DNA from: Toxorhynchites rutilus septentrionalis | Lineage: Eukaryota; Arthropoda; Insecta; Diptera; Culicidae | DNA: 64,000 bases | Direction of reading: 5' to 3' | NCBI RefSeq assembly: GCF_029784135.1 | Contig: NC_073745.1 | Coordinates: 53,148,285-53,212,284 of the forward strand | Part shown: positions 36,070 through 49,544 of the stretch, one piece after another | Numbering within the stretch: the stretch's first letter is position 1 | Layout: each line of letters opens with the position of its first letter | The notes under the pieces: generated by a model | Database searches by the model: none | The model's input: the letters and a program-made list of their open reading frames with translations, nothing else | Told to the model about the DNA's origin: nothing | Translations under genes and position numbers: made by a program

Positions 36070-37235
36070 AATAATAAATTAGTCACCTGTTCGATGTGAA
36101 CAGTATAGAATAAATAATAAAAAAATAGAAAAAAATAAATGAGTAAATAAATTATATTTGTATTCAAGGTATATATAAATTATATTTATTTCAATTTTTT
36201 ATTGTATAAATTCAAAAATGAAAAAAAGTTTCAACAACGGTAAACGGTAATGTAAGAAAAATGTACACCCCTAATGCCAACGCTTGCCGATTTGGTAAAT
36301 ACAATGTTGGACAATGGTGTAAATCGTACACAGGAGGTTGAAGGAATGATAAATGGAACAATAGAAAAATAAACTTCTACTTGCCGCTGCTGTGTAGCGT
36401 GTGATGAATGTGTGTTGATCTGAACTGGATCCTCAGCGTCTCGATCGTGCACCACTTTTTATTGAGCTCGTTTCACTCGCAAGCGCTGATGAAAAAAGCA
36501 CAATATAAATCTGCGTGAAAAAAAAACACCGTTTTCGGATCGATTCTCAAACTTGTCCGATCAGCTCGCGAGTTCTCGAACGAGTCTCAAGGTGTATCCG
36601 GTTCCATACTGCTCGCTCTCAGCTCTCTAGAGCACTGAGAGCACAAGGCAGACAATCAGAGATCCCCGTCCGGGATATCTTAGGTAGCCGTGATCCTGAT
36701 CTTCTGCTTCATCTATACCTGTTCCTCAGGAACGCCGATGTCAACGTTTAATGATGTTTCCTTCGTTGTGTCCCCGTTTCATATCCCTCCTATCCGATCG
36801 ATAAACTTTTACTTAGTCGCGGCAATACATACACGTACTCTTTACAGATACACGGGCCAAAGATTGTGCAGTCCACTGATCATTCAACAAGAGCCAAAGG
36901 TTGTACCGCTCATGACAACTCTACACGAGCTGATGATTGCGCCGGCTAGTGACCATTCTATCCTGGATTCCTCGAGTCGAGAAAGACGCACCACGCTAGA
37001 TATGAGGTACAGACTAGGGGGACGTTGCTGATTAAGGGTCAGCTGCATCCCAATAGGAAGTATTCCGTGTCGGGCACACGTACAGAGCATTGGAGACAGC
37101 AACATCCGAATTACGAAAACACTTGTAATACTAACCTCGAGCCAACCGCGAGTAATCGGTTACATATTACTAACATAGGTAATAAGCAAAATTGTCAAAG
37201 TATTGAACTCCCGGCCCCGTGAGGCTAACGCCATA
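36070..37235 (-). promoter_or_regulatory. Probable 5' UTR and internal promoter region of the LINE
   Basis: This stretch precedes ORF1 on the minus strand. It is GC-richer than its surroundings, lacks coding frames and changes to AT-rich DNA near 37235. LINEs of this group carry an internal promoter in the 5' UTR. The 5' terminus itself is not defined, and part of the segment (36070-36500, AT-rich) could be a separate insertion. Confidence 0.35.
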
Positions 37236-37239
37236 TGAG

Positions 37240-40200
37240 CTTTGATAAAAATATATATTTTGGAAAAAAAAAATTATGGGAAATTGGGAATGTTTCGCAT
37301 TTTGGTTAATTTGCACCATTTGAGAAATAGGTAGTCTCAATTTCTAGCATACCAAACAAATTTTATTTTTCATTTGAATTTACCATATATAGCTGCGTGT
37401 GGACTTTTGCAGTGGTAAAAATGCGAATTCGAACAGTCAGCTTGTATTCCATTGAAGATGTGAAAGCAGACTTCCTAAATTAATTTATTGAAACATGGCC
37501 TTTATGAACGATCTTCATTTTTTGTATGATCGATGAGTTCAGCAACTCATTTAACAGAAAATAGTTTGGGAAACATGGTAAAAGTTCTGGTAATGCAATT
37601 AATTTGAAATTAATTAGCAACTCTCGAGGAGGGTGGATTTACCACAATGCCATTTTGAGGGTAAACTGTTTCTAAGACAAGATGGTTTAAAATTTACCTT
37701 ACAAAAAATTAAAAATACGATTAACTCGTTCAAAATCCCCAGTATCCAAAGGTACGCATTGCAGCCAGTTTCATTAATTACCACAAATCCGTGTTGTGAA
37801 GTACGTGAGGTAAAGAGACAGAGATACATTTTCCAACCAAGACAAACCACAAACGAACTGGTTGTTCATAAACTTGAAATTTTCTCCGTCCATTTCTCCG
37901 ACAAACCGTGCCCGCACGGTACGACAACAAACCCCTCCCCAAATGCAACTCTCCTTTCGAAGACGCTTGCGCCGCGGCTGCGATCAGCGGTTGCAATTTT
38001 TGTTTGCGGATTTACAACTATTCCATCCCCATGTGGCTGTTTGATGAGGCTGTGTTAGCTTTTACATCGGTCGAGGAGCTTGCTTACCTTTCACGATTGT
38101 GACCATGTATGAGGAGGGGGGGGGGGGTTAATAACAACTAAGTTGATTGGAACTATCAGTATGTTTTTTTCTGTTTCACTCGTACTAGTTTTTCCCGATC
38201 CGAACGATGGATGTGCAGGGTGCGTGAAATAGGCGCACGATCTTCCATTGGTAATTGCCTCTCCACTCTGTCGCATAAGTTTCACCCGTGATGAACGAGG
38301 TGTGAGATAAGATATTTTATAACATTAATTGACTACCATGGTTGGTTTTTTTAAAGAAGATTGTCAATTTGTGCGTCACGCCCTATTTCGCCTTCACATT
38401 TACGGTATAGAAATTAAGGTTTGATAACCTCTCTGTCACTTACGACCGGTAGTTCCTCAACTTCAACGCTACCATTAAAGGTACAAGCAGGTACAATGAT
38501 AACGGGTGCAGTTATATTATTTGACTTCCTATGGCCCACCCATTGCCTCAAGTGCGCATCCGGCTTAGTTCTACTGAACCGGCAAACAGTGGAAATTATT
38601 CACCATCGCCAAATCGAGGGTCACATCGGACGAACCCACCTTGTGGCAGGGGTTTTCCAACGCCCGAAATGGTAGCTCAATGAGCCGCGCACACGCTGTC
38701 ATCTTCAATGGCGTGGCTCGCATCGTTTTTACGACGTAAATAGTTTATGCATCACTAAAATATTGATCAATAGCACCTTATTCCAAACGCCCCCGCAGCG
38801 ATTGTATAATTTTGGATGCACCTCCGATGCCATATTTGAGCAGTCATATACTAAGCAAAATGGGTTGAGAGTGTCACGTTAACAAGCCATGAGTAACGCT
38901 TTGTACTAATGTAAGCGATTAATATTCAGCTCATCTGCAGCTTTGGCGTAGCAAACCGTTTACCATTTCGAGAAACGATCGGTCGGCACTTCAAGCTACG
39001 ACAAAGTCTAGTGCATATCCTTTTTATTTGAGGTCTACAACGTCATTGATGAGTATCGAAGCAAATTTTGGGGTTTGGTATGGCAGGTTGAATTTGTTTG
39101 CATCTATTAATCAAATAATATAACTCGTTGGGAAGAATTAAGAAAAGTTCGCAGTAAATTATACCACGGCTCTCAAATAAACCACATTTCTTAAAGAAAC
39201 GTTAAGAGAAGAATGAAGGTTCACTGCGAGGAACATTGTTTATAACAAAATTCCAGTATAAAAATATCGCATGTGTAAGATTTGTAATATCTTACATATT
39301 CCCTCCTCAATTAAACTGTTTCTCTACTGCTATCGTATGTAAAATGAGGATGATTTCACCACATACATTTTTTATTCGAGCACACGTTTTTGCTCCAATG
39401 CACTGTAAAGTTTTTTTTCAATACTAGATTTCAATATGCACCTCAAACATCACATTGGTAGTGCAATCACCCAGCGATCATGCAAGATTCAAAATCGTCT
39501 AAACGCTTGCCGACAGACCGAAGACAAGAGACCAGCAAAAAATCCAACGAGTTTGAAAAGTCTGCAATATATAAAATCGAAACTGATTACCACCGCGCGC
39601 CTAAAAAATGTGGGTTCCCGGGCATTGAGGTAGCTGTTGCATAAAGTACAAAATTAATCAACAGAGAGCTCCTCGTCGGTTATAAAATTGTATTTTTTCG
39701 CTTGCGCGCCAGAAGAAAAACCACATCCAATCTCGGCGAAACAAACTCAGAAAGCAAACAATAGGAGCCCATTGATGTGCCCAAGAGTACATTCACTCTA
39801 AAAAAGCTATCACTATATATATATTACTATTTTTTCCGTTGATGCTACTGGCTAACAAAAAAACGGCTTGTTTGATTTGAAACATATTTCTACGAAAATA
39901 AATTTTCTTTTCTTTGGTATGCATCACTCGATTATGGGTTCACACGTTTTCTGGTACTGAAGTTAAACAATTATTGATCACATTCGCTCTTTCGGAAAAG
40001 TCGTTGTTATGACCTTCAATGGAAGGTAGATGGCATAGAAAATCCAAAATATAGAGTTACAACTAGAGTTTTTCATTCTTCCATCGAACGAAATACTAAA
40101 TGTGTACAACAGAAGTGAATCGAGTTATTCATCCTTCAGGGCATATTCTTAATCTAATTAACTACTCCGAACGGTTTCATACCCGGATCATGTTTGAATC

Positions 40201-42550
40201 AGCTGCCCCATTCCAACAAAATCGCATTACTCGACTTTTAGCTAATTGAAATTGTTCCCACGAGCAGCCTTCGGTGACGCTTTTATATTATATTGTTGCT
40301 CGTAGCGTTTTCTGTTTTTTTTCTCGTTCGCATCATTCAATTAACCTTCTGCCCAATTGCACAATGCCAGGCATGATCATCTGGTTCCATCCAAATGTGG
40401 TTTTAAGCACTATTTTTTGCAGACGGAGTATGGACTGTAACTATGAGTTTAAATGTCACATTATGATTTTTGTGAGGTCTTATAGTGTGAACCGTATCAC
40501 CTGTGCCTTTTTGTGCAAATTATCACTGTGGTTGAAAAATTAGGATGATGGACAAACCCTGACCGCATTGTTATCGTAAGACCACGAACTTATTGCACTC
40601 GATTCGCCTTGAATTCAATTACCCCTTTCGAAAGGAAGGAACGAAACTTTATAATTCATTGTCTAGTACATTTTTTTTGGTGACCCTGATGCAGAAAAAC
40701 AAAAAAAAACAGATTCTAATTTATTATTTGGTCTTAGCCTCTGCATATGGCGTCGGCAGATCGCTGTCTAGAGTGCAACTGAAAAAGAGAAAGTCATCGA
40801 GTGAAATAATGTATACCTCTCGCCTGATGCAAAGTTATATGCTTTTTATCTTTGTTTATATTATAGAGGCTTTAAACAAGCTTTAAAACAAAAAGATCGC
40901 AAAGTGACATGCGCGGAGCCGACCCCCAAACCAAACAGGAAACCCAGGAAAAAACATCCTCCATTGAGTTCCTGGTTATTTCGGAATTCTCGGAAACACA
41001 GCAGCAGACAAACCGGCTGGCAAGTGGAGAAAGAAAATATAATCCCTCCTGTCATCCACCTCCACCTGTCATCATCTGTTGTACATTAAACTATCAGGTC
41101 CACCTAAGCTTAGAAATAGCTTGTAGAAACATTCATTCCACCCATCTCCACATAATTGAAAACACCACACTTCCATGGTTCGACGGAAACAACAGTCGAT
41201 AAAGGCAGGTTCTCACCCGTCTCCATCTTAGTCACTATGCTCACTGCAACTTAATTGACAAAACAGAACAACACTTAGAGGAAGTGGTACAAATTCGGTA
41301 CCCCATGGGTAATTTGGTACCCACCCGGATCTCCGGCGGTGATGAGCGCACTCTGGTGGTGAATAAACAAAAGTGTTCTAGAAATGTAGCAACAAACGTC
41401 AGATGCCAAAAACCCAAAATACCTGTGTTTTTTAAAAACAAAAAAATCAAGTTTTGTTGTTTTTGAAATCTCGAAAATTTTTCATGTGCGTCTTTTGAAA
41501 AATAATTAAAAATCGAATAGTGAGCTGATTTTAAAAAATAAAGCTGATTTGGATCAAGAAATTGATGTTCTTCAACGAATTCGAATAAGTGTATCGAGTT
41601 TTTGATCACAAATTTCATAGATTTCATTCCAAAGTAAAAATTCGGTATGCGGATATTTGGCACCCCAATGTGTTGATGATACACTATGCTAAGTATTGCA
41701 TGCCCATGTAGCAAAATTAGATTTCGTCAGATTTGGGGATAAAACAAACCTTCAAAGAAAAAGGACCAGGCTATTTGCATTTTTGTGAAGAATCTGACAT
41801 TCCTGGGGACGATTGGATTCTATGTTGCATATGTAAAAATTGGGCCCATCGAGATGAAATTTGTTCACACAGCTTAAATATTCTATCCTCCCAGAACATG
41901 TTTGCTTCCTCGTCGAAGACTGTTGCGAGCCATGCATATGAGAAACAGGTTGTTTGGTAGTAGCTCATAAGACAGAATTCATTCCAAATCTCACCAGAAA
42001 CAGAGTATATCTTCCTTCGGGCGAAGACCGGATATGTAAAAGAATCAAAAAGCCTGTTATAAATCCTCGCATAAGCGGAATAGCTAGTGTTTCACCTGAC
42101 TTTTTCATCGTTTATAATTTTTCCGAAAAACCTACAGCATTACCACAGTGCAGAGGTGCAGTTTCAATATTCAAATTTTCATTGAATTCATCATCCATGC
42201 TTTGGAATGAATCTTCACTCGACAAATGAGGAAAGCATAACAGCAGTGGAAGACTTGTTGAATGTTTCCTAATTTTTATGATATTTAGTACTATTATAGA
42301 TATATTTACAATAGTCCCATCAATAAAGTTGATTCTACTGTGAATCAGATGAACAAATTATATATAAAATCTTTTCATATTGACTGTGGATTCAAAAGTT
42401 TTCTCTTGAGTAATTTTTAATTTTTGAGTTAAGTGCAGATCATTTCAGAAAAATCAGGATAAATTGAGTGTTCGTCAGGTTATAAGGGAGCGTGCTAAAA
42501 AGTCTGGAAAATCCAGAAAAATCAGGAAGGTTGGCATCTCTGATTGTATC
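37240..42550. other. Long unassigned AT-rich stretch
   Basis: No recognisable gene. It includes a G-run near 38116-38128 and a possible left end of an 'echo'-type element after TA at 41277 (TGGTACAAATTCGGTACCCC, echoed by ATTTGGTACCC at 41311 and ATTTGGCACCCC at 41657) with no right end found. Near 42500-42540 there is a CCAGAAAAATCAGGAAGGTT block related to other short repeats in the window. The 157-aa frame at 41241-41714 has no family features. Confidence 0.35.
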
Positions 42551-42556
42551 TGTTAA

Positions 42557-43422
42557 GTGCGATTCACATACAACATACACGTCACGTTCACGTCCCGTAA
42601 CGTCACGATACGTCAATTATTCTACCATGAAATTCTCATGAAAACATTCACATACACCAGCAACGTAACGACCCGTCAGCATACGTTCAACGAAAACGAC
42701 CGGCAGGGTTTATAGAAAAGAATAATTGACGGAGACGGACGGCTCGTTTGGTTTGTGTCTGGGCTTTGTGTCTCGGCTTTTGTTTTGATTTGGTTATACA
42801 GTAATTTACATCTACATCGACATTAAGCTAATTGAACAGATCTGTGATGCAACACATTTAATTAGACATTTTTACAACTAGTTGGACACTTTTGTAAACA
42901 TTGAGTTCGGGGCCCAAATTATGGCCCCACATTGAAAGTCGCCACCAGTCGCAAATGTCCAATTACTGGTCAAAACCGACTCCAATGCGACACTGAGTGG
43001 TGCCTCAGCATATCGCTTTATAAGTAACTTACTGTATTTTTTATGCCAACATATCTCTTAGCTCCAAATTTCGGAGTGAAAATCATTCGCGACTAGTTGA
43101 AAGAATTATTCTATTTATTATTATTATTATTATTATTGCATAAGGGTCGGACTACGGGTTTAAGCATTTAAATAATTGAATTCAATGATTCTCATTGAAT
43201 TTTTCAAAATTTAGAACTGATTCTAGGCATGCTGATTTGAAAGAGGGCATTGCAAATTAAAATTGTTGTAGGTGGCGACACCATGAGTAAAATTAAATAA
43301 ATCATTCGTTTGGCATTTGACGTGACGGTGCTGGTGGAAGCATTGACTGCATGTGTGAATTGGTGGAGACGTTGACGGAACGTAGACGTTCTTCTCCGTA
43401 ACGTGCTATGTGAATCGCACAT
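42557..43422. mobile_element. TIR element (~865 bp), family unknown
   Basis: The ends carry GTGCGATTCACATA and its complement TATGTGAATCGCAC (43407-43420), with related CGTCACGTTCACGT and GTTGACGGAACGTAGACG blocks just inside. TTA lies on both outer sides, possibly a 3-bp target duplication. An (ATT)n run is at 43116-43138. No transposase is encoded. Confidence 0.6.
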
Positions 43423-43423
43423 T

Positions 43424-43665
43424 AGGCGGCTCGCACACCGGAGCAATAAGCAACTAAGCAAGATTATCGCCAATGCAACACCAGCAACAAGACGTGTCGA
43501 TTGAAAAGCAACTAATCGCCCATAATTTAACAAGATTCGTTCATCAAGTAGAGTGTTTGAATAATTTCAGGCGTTTTTCTGCTTGGGTATGCGAAGTGCA
43601 ACAACATATGTTGCCTGTTGCATATTGCGTATTGCTGCTCGCTTGTTGTTAGTGTTGTTTTCTGG
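43424..43665 (-). mobile_element. MITE of the GGCTCGCACACCGG family, copy 1
   Basis: Starts GGCGGCTCGCACACCGGAGC right after the preceding TIR element. Its interior matches the reverse complement of the element at 61465-61780: GGCGTTTTT, GGTATGCGAAG, GTTGCCTGTTGCATATTGCG. The right end is worn (GTTGTTAGTGTTGTTTTCTG). So the two family members in this window lie in opposite orientations. Confidence 0.7.
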
Positions 43666-44774
43666 AGCGATTTTTTCCGGTCACGCACATATAGGCAAGG
43701 TAATATAGGTAAGCAGAAAAAGCTAAGTGAGCAAGAACAAGGAAAATTTTGGCCTTCTGGGCAGGATGGAGGATCAGGAAGATAATATTATCTTAAATTT
43801 TATTCAAAGACGTCATATGTAAAAGCTTGGATCAATTTCGAACACTGCTTTTGTATCTCATGAATTAATTAGATTGAACTTAGGTATTATATACCTAGAG
43901 TTTGGGAAATACATCTTTCCCGAACCAAAAGGAACTCCAATATCCATTTTTATCGGAGTCAATATTTTTATGAGATGATCATCGATCATCTGAATCGGTC
44001 TAATAGTTCAAAAGTTATGAATTTAAAACAAATCGTTTTAGGATTAAAGGGGAAAAATTTATTTTTCAGACAATGGGCACCCTTATGAAAAAAATTAAAA
44101 AACGGGTCTAATACTTTGCGATGAGGAAAAGAACTACCAAAATCTGAGAACCACTATATCGGTTTGGCATGGATTGGCTAGATATAGACGCAAATATTGT
44201 GAGGTTTTGGGTTCACACAGTTCTTATTGCTCAGTGGTTGTATATGAAAGAGTTTGTGATGTGCTCTCGTGCATATGGGTACAGAAATTTCATTGAATGA
44301 TGGAACTGTTGAAGAAAATGTTCGGCTGAAACTCATATAAAATCTAGATTTGTAGTGGTGGGTGCTGATCTGCTGATAAAAATCGTGTGCTGTCCTTTGA
44401 AAGTAACAAGTAACAAGCATTAATTGATGACTTATTCAGCATTTCAGGCTATTCATAGCGTCAAAATACTCCGCGCAGATTAACGTAAATAGTCTTGTCT
44501 TCAGAGACAAACTGACTAATCTTGGACAACTCAACATGCAAACTTCCGGTCAGACAAAATAACAAATTCAGAAACCTTGTGTGATAATAATTTGACGAAC
44601 ATAAAATTTTACAAATTGTACACCCAAAATTAATTTTCACATACTTTGCCACATACACGGCCCAGGCCGAGAAGAGTATAGATAAACGTTTATGCTCTCT
44701 TATTCACTCGCAGAAAACACTTTCCAACTTCATTTTATAAGTGTAATATTATCACGCATTTATGCAACTGCACC

Positions 44775-44852
44775 GGTGGCTATGTGAATAGCATGGTCGT
44801 GTAAAACAGCCTTGCATTCCAGCCGGCATTGGATCGATTCCCGTTGACATCG
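44775..44852 (+). repeat. tRNA-like sequence, probably a SINE head or tRNA pseudogene
   Basis: TGGCTATGTGAATAG at 44777 resembles a Pol III A box and GGATCGATTCC at 44831 a B box, each with one mismatch, 54 bp apart. A T-run (44860-44866) follows and could end Pol III transcription. The arms do not all pair, so it is not a working tRNA gene. Confidence 0.4.
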
Positions 44853-45959
44853 TTTGGCCTTTTTTTGTGCAATCCCAAGCTGACGTTCAGTCTGAGAGAA
44901 AGAGATGTCTGCTACCATACATACAAACACTTTAAAGCGTTAAAAATCTCCGTTTTCACGTGATGTGGTACTCGTGACTTACCCGTTTCTTACCAAACCG
45001 AAGTAAAATTAATAGGACGTTTGTTGGCGACATAAGGGCCATTCCAACGGCTTCAACAAAAGCATTAAACGCCATTTCACATTTTTGAGTTAAACCACAC
45101 ATTTGGACAGCTATTGTGTATTGAAAATGGATAAAACTACTCCGAATAATGAAATCAACGAATATTGAAATAACATGTATGAAATTTCATTTTCACTACC
45201 AGTCCCTAGATTTAATGTAAATATGATAAGTCATTCTGAGAACGTTCATCAGAATGTGGCATTATTATTAGAAAAGAATGTTGCCAAATGTCGATGTTTT
45301 TATCATTGTTCACTGACCTTTGTGGAAAAAGGAATGACTTATTCTGACCGGAACTAAATTCTGGGTATCAACCTGGGTAACACTCGAGGCCTTCTTTCCT
45401 TGCGCGAACCAGCAACTCGAGACATTATTATATTACATTATAAATAACATTTCACGTGTTCTGAAAAAAAAGCGCCGCTCAAGTGCAAAGGGTTAAAAAT
45501 ATTGCTTCCTCATTGATCACTTACCCACGTATGAAACTGATTTCACATAATTGAAAGAAACCGATGAAATACCTGATAAACTATACGTTCCGAAATGTGT
45601 GACTGATGTATACAAGTCTTCGATGCTTTTTCGGCCATGACAATCCCAACTGGGTTGCCCCAGTTCAACCCCAGAGCATCCAATTAGCGCCACTCGGAAG
45701 CCGAATCAGTGCGTGAGGAGAGACTCCAATAAAATCAACAATCAAATCAAAATAAAATCACGTTAATTGTTTGTCTTTCTTTTTCTCCCAACAATCCCAG
45801 CTTCCATCTCGATGCCGTTGAAGTCACGCGCTGAGATAATTTCTAATCGTGCATAATCGGGTTCGTGTGTTTCCACGTTCCTCTCGCTACCTTCTATTTA
45901 TGTTTATTACCATTACCGCATAGCGGAATAAAAACAAAATATGTATATATTCATTTGAA

Positions 45960-46260
45960 AAAAAGAGGGATCTGAGCCTTTGAGAGCCGAGCGCACATGG
46001 CGCAGGGCTCCGATCGTCGCAAGCGAATGGTCGCGCGATTTCACAACGGCATACGGCTTTTGCGTTCGTTAGATTCGAGGATGCCCATCATCGGTGGGGG
46101 ATTCCGCCGAATCCGGAGAAGAGCCCTACGTGTGCAACGACCGGGGAATGGAACCGTAAATTCAAAGCCACACGCGTATTTCAGAGTCTCGTGCTCGTAA
46201 AGTCAGCGAACCAATCGGCTGCCTGGATTTATTTTTCCCAATCACGGAAAAAGCACGTGA
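45960..46260. other. GC-rich island of unknown nature
   Basis: A stretch clearly richer in GC than its surroundings, with a 67-codon Arg-rich frame (45997-46200) that I do not recognise. It could be an exon, a repeat or a remnant; no splice sites are convincing. Confidence 0.25.
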
Positions 46261-46533
46261 GATGAAGATACTAGGGGATGATCAATTTGCAGCATAGAGC
46301 TATTCATATATCTGAATATCGTCACATACTCAAAGTAACGTCATTATTATAAAACATCTGTATGAATTCTTCTCCGAAAAAAACGTTCAGAAAAAAAAAC
46401 ATCTAATCAAAACTGAACATCTCCATCTTGCCACGCGCTGTAGAGCGATCACAAAAACGCGCAACACATTTCGTGGTGTGAAAGTTGCGTGACAACTCCG
46501 GTCACTCGCCCCGGGTGTGGAAAATCTAACGTA

Positions 46534-47498
46534 GGGTAAATGATCTTGGTTTATCCAGTCGAAAATATGATCATGGTTTGCCCACTTTTTTGAATGCTCT
46601 AATTCAGCGCTCCTGTGTCAAATAAGGCCTTCGAATGTTTCGAAACATATAAATGAAATTGCCTTTTACATGATTTATAGTAGTTTGATAGTATATTTTT
46701 ACGAAATCACATGTTTTAAAGGATTATAAAATACACCTTCTATTTGTGTCAATGCGCCCCTCATTCGAGCTAACTTTTAATCGATCACCAGATGATTATT
46801 TGGCACGTATTCAGACCTTTTCTGATTACAACACTTATAAATATTGTAAACATCATGCTTGCTCACCATTTGTATCGGATTTACATAGCTAAACCATTAA
46901 ATTAACGCATTTTGATGAACTCAATTCTGATCATGAGTTGTCCAATTCAATAATGTTGTTTTGTCCACATGATTTCTATGGCAACCGCTTGGCGCGCTGC
47001 AGTTTGTTTATGTTTGTTTATGGTGTGCTTCGCGCATAGCAGAAGTATGGTTTTTCTGTGTTGATTGTGTTGAGGTGAACACTTCTAAAATGCCCAAGAA
47101 AAGGCAATATTCTGAAGAAAGCCTAAATTATGAATGAATCAATATGATGACAGTAAACTCAAGCAATGATAAATGCAACATCTAATTGTGAATTCGAATG
47201 TTTTCATTCAAAAATGGAGATTTCTAAAACCGGACAAACCATGATCATTTTTTTGAGCAAGCCATGATCAGAGGTGGGCAAACCATGATTATAGTTCTTC
47301 TTTAAGGAAAATCGTTAAAAAACATAAAAATTTGAATAATTTCAACACCTTATGGTAGTATTAGCAACTAGAGACTTGGGGTTTTTCAACAAACCCAAAC
47401 TCGTATCGATTATGTGTGATTTTCATGAAGAAAAATCGATTTGCATTTACTAGTTGCGTAAAAACACCCCAAATTGGACAAACCAAGATCATTTACCC
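46534..47498. mobile_element. TA-flanked TIR element with internal phrase copies
   Basis: 965 bp between TA at 46532-46533 and 47499-47500. Both ends start GGGTAAATGATCTTGGTTT (19 identical bases, then TCCA after one mismatch). The phrase recurs inside: TGATCATGGTTTGCCC near 46568, AAACCATGATCATTTTTTT near 47240, and GGGCAAACCATGATTAT near 47276. No coding frame of note. Non-autonomous; pogo/Tigger-like layout is inferred. Confidence 0.8.
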
Positions 47499-49544
47499 TA
47501 GCTTCGTTATGAAATCGCCAGGCGCTAGGGACAGCTTTATGGGCGCTTTCTTTCCGCGTGTTCCGCGCAGCGAAAAAGTTCATTAGCGAATTTACGTTAT
47601 TGTGTTTAATCAAACGTTCAATTCATTCAAAGTAGCCACCACGAGAGATAAACAACTTTTATTTCTGCCGAAAGATATTGAATGGTGGGTGAGGCTGGGA
47701 AGTAAAATTTTTAAACCGATAGTTACGGAAATGTCAACGAGTGATGACTGCCTGACAGTGACAATGTGTTTATTGTATCGGTACTAACGGATTTTCCGGT
47801 TTGAGCTCATTTGGTGTATTGAGTGGGTAACTTCCCTTGAACAACTGTTGAAATGACAGGTGCCAATATATAGTGTTCCCAACTGACAGTTCCGATTGAA
47901 GATTTTGAAGGTTTTCCTAACGACATGATATTTTCATTTTTCATATCTTATCATCATCAACAACAGCAACCTAGATACTTCAATTCTGCACTGCGCTGCT
48001 ACAATATTAAAAGTCATTATTACAATATTAGGAGAAGGGTGGTAAATACGGACACCCTCAGTAAACGTTGTTTTTTTTAGTGAGTTTCACAAAAAAATAT
48101 ATAGCTATCTTACCACATACTCTTTTTATAATAAAAATTGTCTTTAAGGGAGAAATTTCGCAAAATGCATCTTTGAAAAAATCAGATTGAGTCGGGATAG
48201 ACGGACAAAAAAAGATGGACACTAACTGAAAATCCAAGTTTATGTTTTATGCACTCAATAAGCTTTGGAGTTCATCTCATCATCGAAATCATCGAACAAA
48301 AAGGCAAGACTAAAATCACCTAGAAGGGCTTGTAATTTTTCTCATTTTTTAATGTTTAAAATATCTTCCGGCATTCGCAATGACAAATTTGGATTACGTT
48401 TAAAAAACCGCTCTGCTGATTCGTCCATGAAATCTGGTTGCACTTGCAAACGTACTTACTACGCATCTGTTTAAAAAGGAGGACCAATATTTCTGGTGTG
48501 AAAATGAGAAAACTTCACCGCTGATTCGATAAACTGGAAAAGAAGTGATGGTAAACCACTAACGTAGCAAAAAATACCCCAAAAATCACTCGATAACAAT
48601 GAAAACCGTATTTCCGCAGACGAAAATTTACATGAAGCTAGGGATTGTTAATCGGTTTTACCGGTAATACCGGGTCATTTTTCATCACCAAATTACCAGT
48701 AAATGTTAATGTAATGTAATCGCTAACCGGGAATTTCGGTAATTTTCATTTTTACACCATAAATAATATTTGCTTACATGTCGCTTCAAAATATGACTCG
48801 AGAATCAAAATAATATCGAAAAATCACAACTGACAGTGTTCCGTTCAGGGCTCTGACATTGTCTATGTCCTATTGACATTGTCTATTGTCCGTATTGACG
48901 AATTTACGTTGGATTTACAACCAGATGGTGCAGCGAGTAAAATGAAGATGTTTTGTTTTTTTGGTATGAAATTCGTTAAAATTTTTTTAGAAAAATCAGA
49001 ATTTATCTTCAAATTTCCCGGTTTCACGTATTCTTTCGACGCTGAAAAGGATAGAAAATCGTCATTCACAATGTGCTATGTACATTACGAGGAATGGCTT
49101 GTTATAAGTATTGTAACTTTATTTTTTTTTCAACTAAATAAACGATGAATAGGGTGTTTTGCGCTAAAAATACTGCAAATCCTTCTCGTATCGGCCCCTA
49201 CATAATCAATAATATCAGCCAATTTGATATGATATCGATTTCATCGCAATTAATTATAGTATCAATAACCGGTATGCATCATCAAACTTAAAATTTTCGA
49301 AGATTTTCTATGACTTTGGTCAAATCGCGTGTTGAAACCATCGTAAATATACAAAAATTCCAACTCTCTTACCATATACTGACGATATTCAATGACTGAA
49401 ATGAATCTAAATTGAAATAAAATGAATAATCACCACCGAATTTTGCTTTTCAGTGCGTAAAATAAACAAACACCCTCACTTTTGTGGTTCTGAGCTCTAA
49501 TGTAGATGTCGCATGAGCTGATTCAGCTTTGCGTAAATTCGTCA

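Larger units (their letters stand above)
31062..37235 (-). mobile_element. I/LOA-like non-LTR retrotransposon, almost full length
   Basis: Reading on the minus strand: a probable 5' region (37235-36070), ORF1 (36069-34675), ORF2 (34682-31169) with endonuclease, reverse transcriptase and RNase H. RNase H in ORF2 and three CCHC knuckles in ORF1 put it in the I/LOA/R1-type group, which includes mosquito I-like elements. The 3' end is not clear: no TAA or A-rich tail was found just below 31062, so the 3' UTR may be truncated. ORF1 has one nonsense codon; ORF2 has one nonsense codon and at least two frameshifts, so the copy is dead but not ancient. Confidence 0.85.

Noticed and set aside
41241..41714. 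157-aa minus-strand open frame
   Set aside because: Low-complexity Phe/Leu-rich content in AT-rich DNA, no motif, no splice signals.
43116..43138. (ATT)n run as a LINE 3' tail
   Set aside because: No reverse transcriptase or 3' UTR next to it; it lies inside a TIR element.
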